DNA of 64,000 bases from Strongylocentrotus droebachiensis (GCA_035222895.1 JAVYIG010000091.1:902978-966977); one strand, 5' to 3'. Counted from the stretch's first letter, positions 34,636-46,147 are shown. The notes: generated from the letters alone by a model not told the origin. Numbers and translations: made by a program.

Positions 34636-35137
34636 TCTATAATCAAATATCAGACCATCTGAAAAGCTTTTGTGATACTAAAAGTTTTCATACAAGCTTT
34701 TCTAAAATGAACACGTTGCCGTTTACACAGATGATATTCACAACAGTGTTAAGCATGGGAAAATTTCTGATTTTAAATATCTCTTTAAGATGGATGTTTA
34801 AAATAAATCCTCTTCCTATTCTGTGTATAAACTGAGGTAGCTATCACAATAAGATGTAATAACGTGAGCAAGGTCTGACTGATGAAACCATCCAGGGCAG
34901 CATGTGCCCCCTCAGAAGTTGAAGTTTTTTTAAAAATTGATGCATAATGGTTCGATTTGTGCATACTTTTTGCCAAATTAAAGAGAACAAGTTTAATTAA
35001 CAAGAACAAGCTCGAATCAAATGTAGGTTGGCTATTACCTTTAATGATGGGAAATGCTGATTACAGCATCTCCCCCGGCCTCCCTTATTTACGACATACA
35101 TATTTACATTTTATAGTTCTCTTCCTCCTGGCCCTCA

Positions 35138-35300
35138 TCCTTCTCTTCACCTCCCTTTTCTTTTCTTCTCCTTCTTTTCCTTTCCTTTTCCTTCTCCCTT
35201 TCCTCTTTATCCTTCTCTTCACCTCCCTTTTCTTTTCTTCTCCTTCTTTTCCTTTCCTTTTCCTTCTCCTTTTCCTCTTTATCCTTCTCTTCCTCTTCCT
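35138..35300 (+). repeat. ~75-bp pyrimidine tandem repeat, two units
   Basis: CTTCTCTTCACCTCCCTTTT and the following ~55 bases are repeated directly, nearly identically. The Leu/Phe/Ser reading frame across them is an artefact. Confidence 0.9.
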
Positions 35301-35731
35301 TTTTTTGAAAATGATAGGGGCGGCCTCCCCTGTGTGTAAGATATCCGACTCATGATGAAAAGAGCATGGTTGAAGAAAGGATGAATTGATAATATGAAAT
35401 CTGGAAAAATGTCATGATTAAAAAGTGTAATAATATCCACGTTGTATACCTCTCTCATATCTCTTCCAATGATACACAATACTCAAACACTTCGAAATGA
35501 ACGATTCATGTTCGATCACCCTTCATATTGGCTGTGCGATGGATTGAAAACGCCCTCTCACAAACTCTTCCGCAAATTTGGCTCTTTCGATACTAATCAA
35601 AATGTATATGTGTTGTGATTTGTTTTTAAAGAAGACTTTAAAGGATACCCCACCCCAAGAATTACCTTTACATATTCTAAGAGTTAATTAACGCAAGAAT
35701 AATGTACACTTCCTCAGCACGACATGGCCCA

Positions 35732-35890
35732 AGCCATTTTCTTGATAACGTGACGTATGTGAAGGCGTTTATCATGTATATTCAAACTTATGGATGTTTC
35801 CTTTCCAGGTGTGTGTGGTGATGAAGCATTTCATTCACCTGCTATTATCCTTTGTACTACAATTGTCAGAACGCAAATTGCATAAATAAG
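35732..35890. mobile_element. Diverged copy of the 266-bp foldback family
   Basis: GCCATTTTCTTGATAACGTG, ATTTCATTCACCTGC and ACAATTGTCAGAACGCAAAT then TGCATAAAT match the left arm of the copy at 8600. Confidence 0.55.
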
Positions 35891-36429
35891 TTGGGGCTCT
35901 TCTGGGGTGAATGTTTTTCATAAATGAAATAGAGATGTCAACTGCTATATTTTAGTATTTTCAAATTAATTAGTTACAATAATTCCCCTGTTATGTATTT
36001 TTCACCAAATATAATTTCTATCTTCTCATCTATGATTTTTCCTCATTGAGAAGTAAAGGTTTTGTTATTGGTTCAAAAAGTCTTTCCAACTATAGCTTGG
36101 TTGGTGCATGGTACATGTACAACTTCAACTGGTACGTCGTATTTTCAAGAAAATGGCTGCGCCCATGTCATGAAAAAAGCTATCACATCATGCCAAGAAC
36201 ATCTTCATTTATACATCTCGTGTACATTTTCGTAAGGAATATTTTACATCACAGGGCAGGAGTGCATCTCCTTTTTCAGAATACCTACACTTATTCTTTG
36301 GGGTGAGGTTTCCTTTGAACCCATCGCACACTATACGATTCTACTGCGATTCGATTTTCAAAGAAATGGCAACTATAATAATAATCTGGTTTACCCGAGG
36401 AAGCCTCATCAGCTTCAATGCTTCCCTTC

Positions 36430-36600
36430 CTGAGGGCCCTGAAATTATTATAACCCCAGCGATTACCACGTACCCCCCCCCCCCCCATTCACACCTGGGT
36501 GGAGAGTGGCAGACGTGGATTAACGTCCTACCAAGGACAGTTAGTGTCGGGCTGGGATTCGAACCCTCAACCCTTGGATTAAGAGTCAAGTGAATGAACC
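36430..36600 (-). mobile_element. tRNA-derived SINE
   Basis: On the minus strand TTGGTTCATTCACTTGACTC precedes the B box GGGTTCGAATCCCAGCCC (36566-36549). The core GCCACTCTCCACCCAGGTG, a run of about 15 G and TGGTAATCGCTGG follow. It matches the SINE at 24757. Confidence 0.85.
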
Positions 36601-37004
36601 AATTATATTAGGTGTGAAGTTTTAAACAATAACACTCTTCCCGATTTGGATTCTATGAATATTAAAATAAAAATCTTACTGCATTTAAGCCTTCTGGTCA
36701 GCATAAATGCCGAACCAGCTTCAAATCATAGACAATGATATTGCTCTTCTGGTCTGACCTCTCTACGATTCTGAGCCGATTTAGCTTTTCTTTCTACGAG
36801 GAAGATAGCGATGTGTTGTAATTCATATTTATGAATCATATGACTATTCGGAACCTCGATCTTTAATATTTTACATGTTTGAACGCTTATATCAAGTGCT
36901 ATTTCAAATTCTTCCAAACTCTGATCGTAGTCAGATCGCATAGTTTGCGGTGGGCTTTAAGTTTTCGCTATAGCTAGATGTTGTCTTTTTCCAATTCTCT
37001 TCAG

Positions 37005-37190
37005 ATAAAAATAATAATATTCCGCTTTTATGTAGCGCCTAATACATCGATACAACGATTTGTCTAAGCGCTTTACAAATAATATAGTATTACCCTGCAT
37101 GGTCATCGGATTCAGGCTTACCCTCACACAATGTATGCACATTCTCCACTCCCCGGGGAGCATTCTAAGCCAGTCGCTATTTTTACAAGC
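37005..37190 (+). repeat. Probable dispersed repeat
   Basis: The segment from AATATTCCGCTTTTATGTAG through CTAAGCGCTTTACAAATAAT to CTCCACTCCCCGGGGAGC looks like a repeat I associate with echinoderm genomes. There is no second copy in this window, so the call rests on recognition only. It abuts the inverted repeat described next. Confidence 0.35.
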
Positions 37191-38135
37191 GCACACTTGC
37201 TCATCCAACCACATACATTTTCACATCTTACTGGGTAGGATTTATGTTTCCTCGTATTTGTGCATGTCATGATGATTTAACTGTCATTTTAGGTGCTTAA
37301 GGCCCGGTCACACAGAGGGGACGCATGTGGGACGCACGGCCGGCGCATGGAAAATTTCCAATTTTGGCCAGTTCATTGTCGTTCGCTAGGCGTGCGTCAT
37401 CACTCGTTACTCGTTCGTCGAGCGCGCTGGACCAACGCTGGACCAGTGCTATGCATTCGTCGTCATTCGCTGTGTGCGTCGGGATTTTTTGAGCATGCTC
37501 AAAAGTGTGCGCGGAGGTCGACGCATGAATGTACACGCCAAAGGCACGCCAGACGTGCGTTGAGCGCGCTAGACCAACGCCAGACATACGCGGGGCACAC
37601 GCCCTGTATACGCACAGCGCGCTAGCTACACGCTGTGCATTTTGTGTCAGCTCGCTAGCTTTTCCAAAATCATGACAAAAGTTAGGCACATGACCTTTCC
37701 GATTTCCAATGCGCTGGCCGTGCGTCGTAGAACGCGATGCATGCGTGGACCATTCGTCCAGCGCGCTAGCAACACGCTGTGCATTCGTGGATGTTGTTAT
37801 CATGTGCGCTCTGGGTACGGTCTGTATGCGTACTGTATGCGCCCTGTGTGCGCTCAGCGCGCTAGCAACACGCTATGCATTTGGTGTCAAAAGTTGGGCG
37901 CACGACAACGCACTGGCCAAAATTGCAAATTTCCCATGCGCTGGCCGTGCGTTCCCCATGCGTCCTCCCTGTGTGACCGGGCCTTTATCAATACCTTGAA
38001 CGATATTATGTGATAGATAAGCACCTAAAATGACAGTTAGATCATCATGACATTTACATGCACAAATACGAGGAAACATAAATCCTACCCGGTAGGATGC
38101 GTAAGTTTATGTTGTTGGATGAGCAAGTGTGCGCA
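37190..38135. repeat. Outer inverted repeat (~110-bp arms) enclosing a foldback element
   Basis: The left arm 37190-37299 (GCACACTTGCTCATCCAAC ... TCATTTTAGGTGCTTA) is the reverse complement of the right arm at about 38019-38135 (TAAGCACCTAAAATGACAG ... GATGAGCAAGTGTGCGC). There are few mismatches over the inner 75 bp. The 685-bp element at 37300 sits next to the apex, with about 30 bp of original loop retained (37988-38018). Confidence 0.9.
37300..37984. mobile_element. 685-bp PIF/Harbinger-like non-autonomous element, copy 1
   Basis: TTA | AGGCCCGGTCACACAG ... CTGTGTGACCGGGCCT | TTA. The 3-bp TWA duplication fits PIF/Harbinger. The inside is strikingly CpG-rich compared with the surroundings and built from diverged copies of GCGCGCTAGC and CACGCTGTGCATT. 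A 686-bp copy in inverted orientation lies at 43630. Long reading frames on both strands are side effects of few stop codons in GC-rich repeats. Confidence 0.88.
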
Positions 38136-38574
38136 TTCTATCAATTTGATAAAGCCTTTGCTGTTCAGCACCGTATTGTATAGGAAATGATGAGCAAATA
38201 GAAAAACTCGTTAAAATCATTCTTCACGTGTGTGTTCAGAACATCAATCCTTATTCATCACGCATAATATGAAGTCAAACAGTTTTTCAAACGTTATTGA
38301 ACCTAAACAGATACATATTACCAAATACTTTGTAAGGTAACACAGATAAGTTTCACTTTTGTCAGAAGAAAGTAACTTCTTTTTACAGCTACGTGTAATG
38401 CTAATTGGCGTCTACTGGTTCCCTTCAAATGAGCCTACAACCAGCATCTTCATCCCTGGTCAGTATAGCCTGGTATATTGGATTTTTATTTACCCAGTAA
38501 ATCGGAGAGGATTCCCAACATTTCTAGTGCCCCCCACAATGGGCACTAACGCTACGCAATAAGCATAATCATTT

Positions 38575-38866
38575 CGGGACCTTGATTGATTGAGTGATCG
38601 ATTGACTGGTTGACTGATAGATGGAAAGACGGATTGATTTGATTTGATTTGAATAACTGATTGAATTGATTGATTGATCGAAGGTTATTGCTGGATTGAT
38701 TTATCTATTGATTTTATTTGACTGCATGATTGATTGTTTAATTAATGGATTGATGGATTGATGAATTGATTGATTGGTTGACTGAAAGATGGAAGGACGG
38801 ATTGATTGATTGATTTGATTTGATTTGTATAATTGATTTTATTGATTGATTTATTACAGTTATTGC
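38575..38866 (+). repeat. (ATTG)n-type microsatellite at LINE 3' end
   Basis: GATTGATTGATT and GATTTGATTTGATT repeats with interruptions. The tract ends where the LINE's A-run starts (read on the minus strand). Confidence 0.9.
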
Positions 38867-39377
38867 TTTTTTTTTATGGTCAGTTTTTATTCTTTTCTCT
38901 TTTGAAACAAATTATAATCATAGTACAAATTACAATCATCATATGTAACGCTCACTGCAAATGTAATGACATTATAAATCAGTATAAATTTTTGTCTTAC
39001 AAACGGCTTCAAAGGAAACTTACATAGTTAGTTCCTTTACATCATATTCGACACAAAAATTCATATTTTCAAAGAAAACATATGCAGTTGTATAATCCAA
39101 TTTTTTTTGTTTTAACAATGTAGCAACTTATACTTCTTTTATACTGTTGTCCTGAGAGAAAAGTTTTCTCTTTTTGTTAACCCTACCCTACCCGACCTCT
39201 CCCTTATCCCCCTCCCCCCCCCCCCCCTCTTAACCGGTGGACGACTGGCTCTGGGTTCCAATTGTTTGTCTAATACTCAGGTTTTCCCATTTAGAAAAAT
39301 GAATAGTGAGAGTTCCCCTCATTGTTGCCAATTTCCTTTCTTCTACTTTATCCCCTACTATACTATTCTTTATTTCA

Positions 39378-41309
39378 TTAAAAGAGGGTGTTTTTTTTAA
39401 GTTCTCTATTTCTATAAATCAGATATTTAACAAGAATTAAAACATGATTCATTAATTGATATTTTCCTTTGTTTCTCTCCTCTTTCCCATACAGAATTTC
39501 CTCCAAACTACAGTTATGTATTTCAAAGTCTAAACATCTCGAGCACATTCCCCACACTGATTGTGCAAATTCACAAGTATAGAATAAATGTTTATATGTT
39601 TCTTCATCTTTTTCGCAAAATGAGCATAACTTAGTCGAGACAAGACCAAAACGGAAGAGGTGATGGTTTGTATATAATATATTATGTATAAGTTTGAACT
39701 GAAACTCTCTTAATCGACTGTGAAGTGTACACTGTCTTAGTCTTAAAAATATGTTTTCTATTTCCTTACAGGAAAAACCATAGTTCCTTCCAATTCTCTC
39801 AAAAACCAAAAGTTTAAAATCATCTTTCTTTATTAATTGTACATAAATTTGTTTTGATTTTAGATCAGCTATATTAGTTGTTTTCTTCCCCAAAGTGAAA
39901 TCAGTTCCAGAATTATTTTTTTCTTCTCCCTTTCTAAAATTATTTTTCCAACAAACTGGTAAACAGGCATAAAAATGCTTGATCTTTTCAATTTCATTTA
40001 CTTCAACACCTAAATCGATAAAATGCCTGTCACATTTTAGTTTACCATCGTTTTCCAGAATATGTTTTAATTGGTAAATTCCTTTGTCATACAACCTCTT
40101 ATCGTATATACAACTTCCTTTATATCGAATAAGTTTATTATTAAAAATTACCGCATCACCAATGTCTATACTCCTTATATGTCTCGTATTCACCCAATCT
40201 TCTAATAAATCCATATAAAATTGTGGAGCTGTCACTTTTAATAAACTTGGTATATAGTCACATGAAAATATCAAATCTCCACCCACGTGTTCAGTGACAA
40301 AGTTAAAATATTGTTTCCATTTCATGTCTTCATCTTTGTTTAGAAGTTTTTGAATCCACATAATTCGCTGCGATTTAACTTGTGCAGAAAAATTTAACAT
40401 CTTTAACCCCCCTTGCTTATAGTCTAAGAACATGGTGTTTCTATTGATTTTATCTGTTTTTCCTTTCCATATGAAATCAAAAGTTAATTCATCCAGTGAA
40501 TCATAAACCCATTTTGGAACAGGAGTAAGTGACGCCCGATAAAGAACTTTAGAATAAATGTGCACCTTCAATAGTTGAATCTTACCCATAAGTGTTAAGT
40601 CCCTTTGCTTCCAAAAATTTAAAAGTGTTTTTATTTTACTTAAGATTTCTTTATAATTTAGATCTTCTTTCTTGTGTTCATCGAGGGAAAAGAAAATCCC
40701 TAAAACCTTAAGAAAGTCAACTATTTCGCCAAAAGCAAAATCACAGTCTAAACATTGACATAAACCTAACCTTAATATTTTAGTCTTGTCGTTGTTTATT
40801 TTCAGTCCAGAAATTTTTTCGTAATCTGCAAATAATACTTTTAACCTATTAATTTTTTTTTTATTGCGAACAAAAATTGTCATATCATCCGCATAAATTA
40901 CTAGTTTAGTTTCCTTATCTCCAAAATTAATTCCGTCCACCAATTTATCTATTCGTAATTTGTGTGCCATTACTTCAATACACAAGATAAAGAGATACGC
41001 AGAAAGAGGGTCTCCCTGTCTTACTCCCCTTTCTACTTTGAAATAACCAGTGGAACCTCCTTCATTTAATACACAACTTAGAGTGTTCGTGTATAAAACT
41101 TTAACCCACTTTTGAAAGGATGGACCGAAACCAAATGACGACAGAACTTTTTGAAGAAATTGATGTGAAATTGAGTCAAAAGCTTTTTCGAAGTCTATAG
41201 CTAACAAAAAACCAGATAAATTGTAACGGGATGTATGAAAAATAATATCATCTATAATGCGAATGGCCTCACCAATATTCCTCCCTTTCATGTAGCCCAC
41301 CTGATCTCA
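39378..41309 (-). pseudogene. LINE ORF2, C-terminal part: reverse transcriptase and CCHC tail
   Basis: This 640-codon frame starts inside RT. GYMKGRNIGEAIRIIDD is the block that follows the conserved SPxQ region. LLAIDFEKAFDSISH carries the first catalytic Asp, GVRQGDPLS is the template-grip block, and YADDM (about 136-140 of this frame) is the catalytic pair. GLKINNDKTK and LKVLGIFF follow. Near the end, CSFC-x8-H-x4-C forms the CCHC motif typical of L1/Tx1 ORF2. It is separated from the N-terminal part by a frame break at 41300-41310, so a full ORF2 protein cannot be made from this copy. Function in the parent element is target-primed reverse transcription. Confidence 0.93.
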
Positions 41310-43012
41310 TTTAATACTTTCTTGATTCGCTTAGCCAACATTTTTGTTAAAATTTTATAATCGACATTAAGAAGGGAAGTGGGTCTATAATTTTTCAGTG
41401 AAAAGGGATCTTTCCCATCTTTAGCGATTAACGTAATTACAGCTTGTTTTTGAGACGATGATAATTCTCCTAATCTATATGCTTCATTCAAGGCATCTTT
41501 AACTAAATCTCCAATATCCGGCCAAAAGGTACAATAAAATTCTGAAGAAAAACCGTCATTTCCAGGTGATTTGTTCTGTTTTAATTCTTTTAAGATTTCT
41601 AGGCATTCTTTATTACTTATAGATCCTTCACAGTATTCTTGAGATTTTTCAGTCAATTTCGGTAAACCTTGAAAGAAACTATTATAACAATTATCCGAGC
41701 ACTCGTACTCTACTTTACTGTACAACATGCTGTAAAACTTCCGGATTTCTTCAGTTATCCTTTTTTCATCGCAGCAAATAGCCCCATCTGAGGTTTTAAT
41801 TTTTTTAATAGTACTCTTTCTTTTGTTATTTTGCATTAATTGATTGAAATAACGCGAATCCCTTTCTCCGCTTTCGTACCACGAGGCTCGTGATCGAATC
41901 CTAATTCTTTCATTTACATAGCTATAAACTTCCTTTAATTTCTTTTTTGTATTTTCCAATTTTTCTAAAATATCTGCATTAGTGCTTTCCGTCAATTGTT
42001 GTTCTAAACATTGTATTTCTTTTTCTAAATCTGTTCTTATTGTTCTTCTTTGATCAGCCAATTTTTTTGAAAATGTTTGTGTAAAGCTCCGAATTTTCAT
42101 TTTTAAAAAATCCCATAACAACCTTTTGTCTTTTATTTTAGTTTGTAGTTCGTTTTTTAATTGACAAATTTTCTTTTTTAACTCTCTAACATAATCTTCA
42201 TTTTCACATGAACTATTATTGAATTTCCAATATGACCCTTTTCTTCCATTCGTTTTATTGACTGTTTTGTCAAATAAACGTAAAAATATTGAATGATGAT
42301 CAGGGGCAACAGATGGAATTATATCGCACTTCATAACCATTTCCTCTAGACATTCCGATATTATCCAGTAATCTAGTCTACTTTGCATAAAGGGATTGTT
42401 TTGCATATAAGTGAATTGCCTTTTTAAAGAATGCCTACATCTCCAAATATCCAAAAGCTGCAAATCTTCCATGAATTTTTCAAATTCTCGATTAAATCTT
42501 TTCGAAATTCTGTTTGAAGATTTCCCGTTATAATCAAATTCAATGTCCCTAATCATGTTAAAATCACCACCTATTATAACCGGGTAGTTATCTTTATTTA
42601 ACTTAGCCAGATTATTTCGTAATTTTCGAAGAAATTGCAATTGATCACTCTCAAAATTTCTTGTTGGAAAATACACATTGCCTAAAATCAACCTAACACC
42701 TTGAAACTTACAGTCTATAAAAATATATCTACCCTCACTGTCTTTTAAGACTTGCAATATCTCAATATCTATCCTCGGCGAAATCAAAACGAGAACTCCT
42801 TTACTGTGATTAGAACCATGACTAAAATAACTGGAACCCTCCCACATTGAAGCCCACTTGTCCTCACAATCGCTAGTACTAAATGTTTCTTGTAGGAAAA
42901 CAATGTCCGCCCCTTTATCTTTACACCAGAAAAATATGCGTTCCCTTTTATCTCTGTCCCTGATCCCTTTCACGTTGAGGGAGAACAATTTACAATTAAT
43001 CAGAACATCCAT
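41301..43012 (-). pseudogene. LINE ORF2, N-terminal part: APE endonuclease and start of RT
   Basis: The 574-codon frame starts at 43012 with MDVLINCKLFSLNVKGIRD. It shows the APE-family landmarks SLNVKGI (11-17), FLQETF with Glu42, IIGGDFN near 146, SRLDYWIIS and PDHHSIF, which suggests an intact nicking domain. Then a charged linker region and the first RT block KNYRPTSLLNVDYKILTKML follow. The frame runs off at NEIRWAT, where the other frame takes over at GATCAG/GTGGGC. Residues expected between KKVLNEI and QVGYMKG are missing, so a short deletion is the likely cause. Confidence 0.93.
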
Positions 43013-43299
43013 AACCTATCACACACAAGAAAATTTAACCCAGTCCCAGAGCCAATCCCCCACCTTAAAGGACCCCACGAAAGGCAAGAACGAAACCCCG
43101 TCATCTGGGAAAGAAACTGATACATGTGAGGCATGCAATATTGCAGCTCCCCCGCCCCACCCCTCCCACTCTAAAAATTTCTATTCAAGGATAACATTCC
43201 CGAAAATAAGGCTATAAAGGTTTATGTACCCTCTCCACATTGAAGGTGCTATAATAGCCTGACTTACAGAATACACAAAAATGCTTCCATGCAATTATA

Positions 43300-43318
43300 A
43301 AAAAAAAAAAAAAAAACA
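43300..43318 (+). repeat. A-run of about 17 bases
   Basis: A homopolymer between the LINE 5' end and the tandem duplication. It could be the tail of another retroposed fragment, but nothing adjacent is recognisable. Confidence 0.7.
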
Positions 43319-43513
43319 TGTCATGTTCGACAATCTTTGAAGGCTCTTGAATCTATTAATCACAAATTGATTAAGTATTCAGGAGTAAATTACGTTTCAA
43401 TAATCAACATATAAAAAGGGAACATCCTTAATAATCACAGGGTTGTAAACCAGTATCTTTCCATATAATAGCTTAACTACCAAGTAAATACCACCATGAA
43501 AAACATGCAGCTG

Positions 43514-44803
43514 GTAAGTACACCTGGGAACAACCAATGTATTTAAATTTGGCTTTAGGATAAGAATTATCCACATAACCTTCTACTATGCGCCCTTTCC
43601 ACTCTGTTTATTTTCATCTTTCTTAGTAAAGGCCCGGTCACACAGGGAGGACGCATGGGGAACGCACGGTCAGCGCATGGGAAATTTGCAATTTTGGCTA
43701 GTGCGTTGTTGTGCGCCCAACTTTTGACACCAAATGCATAGCGTGTTGCTAGCGCGCTGAGCGCATACAGGGCGCATACAGTACGCATACAGACCGTACC
43801 CAGAGCGCACATGATAACAACTTCCACGAATGCACAGCGTGTTGCTAGCGCGCTGGACAAATTGTCCACGCATGCAACGCGTTCTACGACGCACGGCCAG
43901 CGCATTGGAAATCGGAAAAGGCCGTGTGCCTAACTTTTGTCATGATTTTGGAAAAGCTAGCGAGCTGACACAAAATGCACAGCGTGTAGCTAGCGCGCTG
44001 TGCGTATACAGGGCGTGTGCCCCGCGTATGTCTGGCGCTGGTCTAGCGCGCTCAACGCACGTCTGGCGTGCCTTTGGCGTGTACATTCATGCGTCGAGCT
44101 CCGCGCACACTTTTGAGCATGCTAAAAAAATCCCGATGCACACAGCGAATGACGACGAATGCATAGCGCTGGTCCAACAATGGTCCAGCGCGCTCGACGA
44201 ACGAGTAACGTGTGATGACGCACGCCTAGGGAACGACAACGCACTGGCCAAAATTGGAAATTTTCCATGCGCCGGCCGTGCGTCCCGCATGCGTCCCCTC
44301 TGTGTGACTGGGCCTTAACACAGAAAAGAAATGCTTGACAATCTATTCCTTTGAGGCTTTTGAAGCAACTGGAATTTCAATTTCACCAATTGATGGACGT
44401 GTTCTAAGAATATTAAAATTCACAGATAAACAAAAAGATAACATTCTTGAGACGCATGTAGTTCTAAGCTTAAATACTTCTCAAACATAAGGACATTTGA
44501 CTTGGCAACAGCCCTGAGAAGAAAAAAAAGCAATTAAATTTGACTAAAATAAGAGTTATCTATTTACATTCCAATACTCTCCGAAACTACCTCTTTTCCT
44601 TTCTTATTAAAGAGTGATACATTTCACCTAACCAACAGTCTCACAATAGAAACTACAGACCCTTGGAATTTGCATGCATATAAAAAAGTTTTTTTTCTTT
44701 TCTTTTCCCTCTCCTCTAGAACTGTCAAAATAGATTTTCCATTGAGATAACAAAAGCATTTCCAGTATGCTAATAAGTGTATTGCTTCTCCTGACATAAT
44801 AGA
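43514..44803 (+). repeat. Tandem duplication unit A (carries foldback insertion)
   Basis: The unit runs from TAAGTACACCTGGGAACAAC to TGACATAATAGA. Without the 686-bp element and its target duplication it is about 600 bp. It is followed directly by unit B at 44804-45432, which has the same order of sequence with scattered substitutions and small indels. Confidence 0.92.
43630..44315. mobile_element. 686-bp PIF/Harbinger-like non-autonomous element, copy 2 (inverted)
   Basis: TAA | AGGCCCGGTCACACAG ... TGTGTGACTGGGCCT | TAA. It is reversed relative to the copy at 37300: its left end (GGGAGGACGCATGGGGAACG) is the complement of that copy's right end. The corresponding place in unit B (near 44918) is TTAGTCACACAG, an unoccupied site, which supports these exact borders. 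Confidence 0.92.
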
Positions 44804-45432
44804 TAAGTACACCTAGGAACAACCAATGTATTTAAATTTGGATTTAGGATAAGAATTATCCGCATAACCTTCTACTATGCACCCTTTTCACTCTGTTTAT
44901 TTTTATCTTTCTTAGTCACACAGAAAAGAAATGCTTGACAATCTTTTCCTTTGAGGCTTTTGAAGCAACTGGAATTTCAATTTCACCAATTTATTGATGG
45001 ACGTGTTCTAAGAATATTAAATTTCACAGATAAACAAAAAGATAACATTCTTGAGACGCATGTAGTTCTAAGCTTAAATACTTCTCAACCATAAGGAAAT
45101 TTGACTTGGCAACAGCGCTGAAAAAAAACAAAAAGAGCAATTATTTGACTAAGAATAAGAGTTATCCATTTACATTCCAATACTCTCCGAAGCTACATCT
45201 TTTCTTTTCTTATTAAAGAGTGATGCATTTCACCCAATCAACAGTCTCACAATAGAAACTACAGACTCTTGGAATTTGCATGCATATACAAATTTTTTTT
45301 TTTTGTTTTGTTTTCTTTCCCCTCTCCTCTAGAACTGTCAAATAGATTTTCCATTGAGAGAACAATGATATTAGGTGCACATAACGTTTCCAGTATGCTG
45401 ATAAGTGTATTGCTTCTCCTAACATAATAGAT
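44804..45432 (+). repeat. Tandem duplication unit B (empty site)
   Basis: It is a direct repeat of unit A: GGAACAACCAATGTATTTAA, AAGAAATGCTTGACAATCTT, CACAGATAAACAAAAAGATA and CATTTCACCCAATCAACAGT recur in order. It lacks the foldback element. Confidence 0.92.
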
Positions 45433-45441
45433 ACAAAATGC

Positions 45442-45775
45442 AGATTGATTGATCGATTTATTTATTTTGTTTGATTGCTTGATTGATTAATTGATGATGG
45501 ATTGATGAATCGATTGATTTGATTTGATTTGATATAACTAATTGCTTTAATTATATAAAGTTATTGAATGATTTGATTTGATTGATTGCTTTATTTGATG
45601 GATTAATTGATTGATTGGTTGCTCGATCAATAATTAGATGACTGATTGTCGGTTGATGAATTGGGTGATTTTGGGCGATTGATAGATTGACTGATTGGTT
45701 GATGAGTTTATTGATTGGTTGATTGATCAATTGATTGGTTGATTGACAGATTGATAGATTGGTTGTCAAGTATAA
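45442..45775 (+). repeat. (ATTG)n-type microsatellite
   Basis: GATTGATTGATC, GATTTGATTTGATTTGAT and TTGATTGGTTGATTG repeats. The composition closely resembles 38575-38866, on the other side of the LINE cluster. Confidence 0.92.
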
Positions 45776-46147
45776 AGTATATTTAAATCGTGAAATATAC
45801 ATTAGAGAGAGAGAGAATGAAACATGACGTGAATGACCCATGATAGCTCTTAAACGCCGATAAATAGCTTATTTCGAATGGGGTACAAAGAATATATTAA
45901 TACATATGTGCTTCATATTGATAAAGATATTGGAGTTCTATTTGATTTATGATATGGATAAAATCAAAATGTAAGACCAGAAGAAAAGCTTTAAAAGCTA
46001 TTACACAAACGAAATAATAGGACTGAACTTATCTACCATGAAATGTAATTAATTAAAGCTGAATTGAATTGAAATATATTTTTTGAGTGTGAACAAATTT
46101 TTAAAGTTTTGTTCACGTTTTAGAAGAGAGTTCCAAAATTGACTATA

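Larger units (their letters stand above)
38867..43020 (-). mobile_element. Tx1/L1-type non-LTR retrotransposon (LINE), ORF2 broken
   Basis: The element runs on the minus strand. ORF2 has an APE endonuclease, a reverse transcriptase and a C-terminal CCHC motif, then a ~0.5-kb 3' UTR ending in an A-run (T-run on plus, 38867-38877) that abuts the (ATTG)n tract. Upstream of ORF2, 43021-43210 is open in one minus-strand frame ending in TGA, but no ORF1 can be recognised, so the copy may be 5'-truncated. One frame break at about 41300 separates ORF2 into two long frames, both otherwise intact. That suggests recent activity. Assignment to the L1/Tx1 group rests on the APE-RT layout and the FxxCEKDEETYKHLFYTC-like tail. 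Confidence 0.93.

Noticed and set aside
37293..38079. 110-168-codon reading frames on both strands, with a counterpart at 43830-44318
   Set aside because: They run across the terminal inverted repeats of the TWA-flanked element, overlap on both strands, and reflect a CpG-rich sequence with few stops. Similarity between the copies is DNA similarity.
42858..43217. 119-codon plus-strand frame
   Set aside because: It overlaps the conserved start of the LINE endonuclease frame on the other strand and has no recognisable motif.
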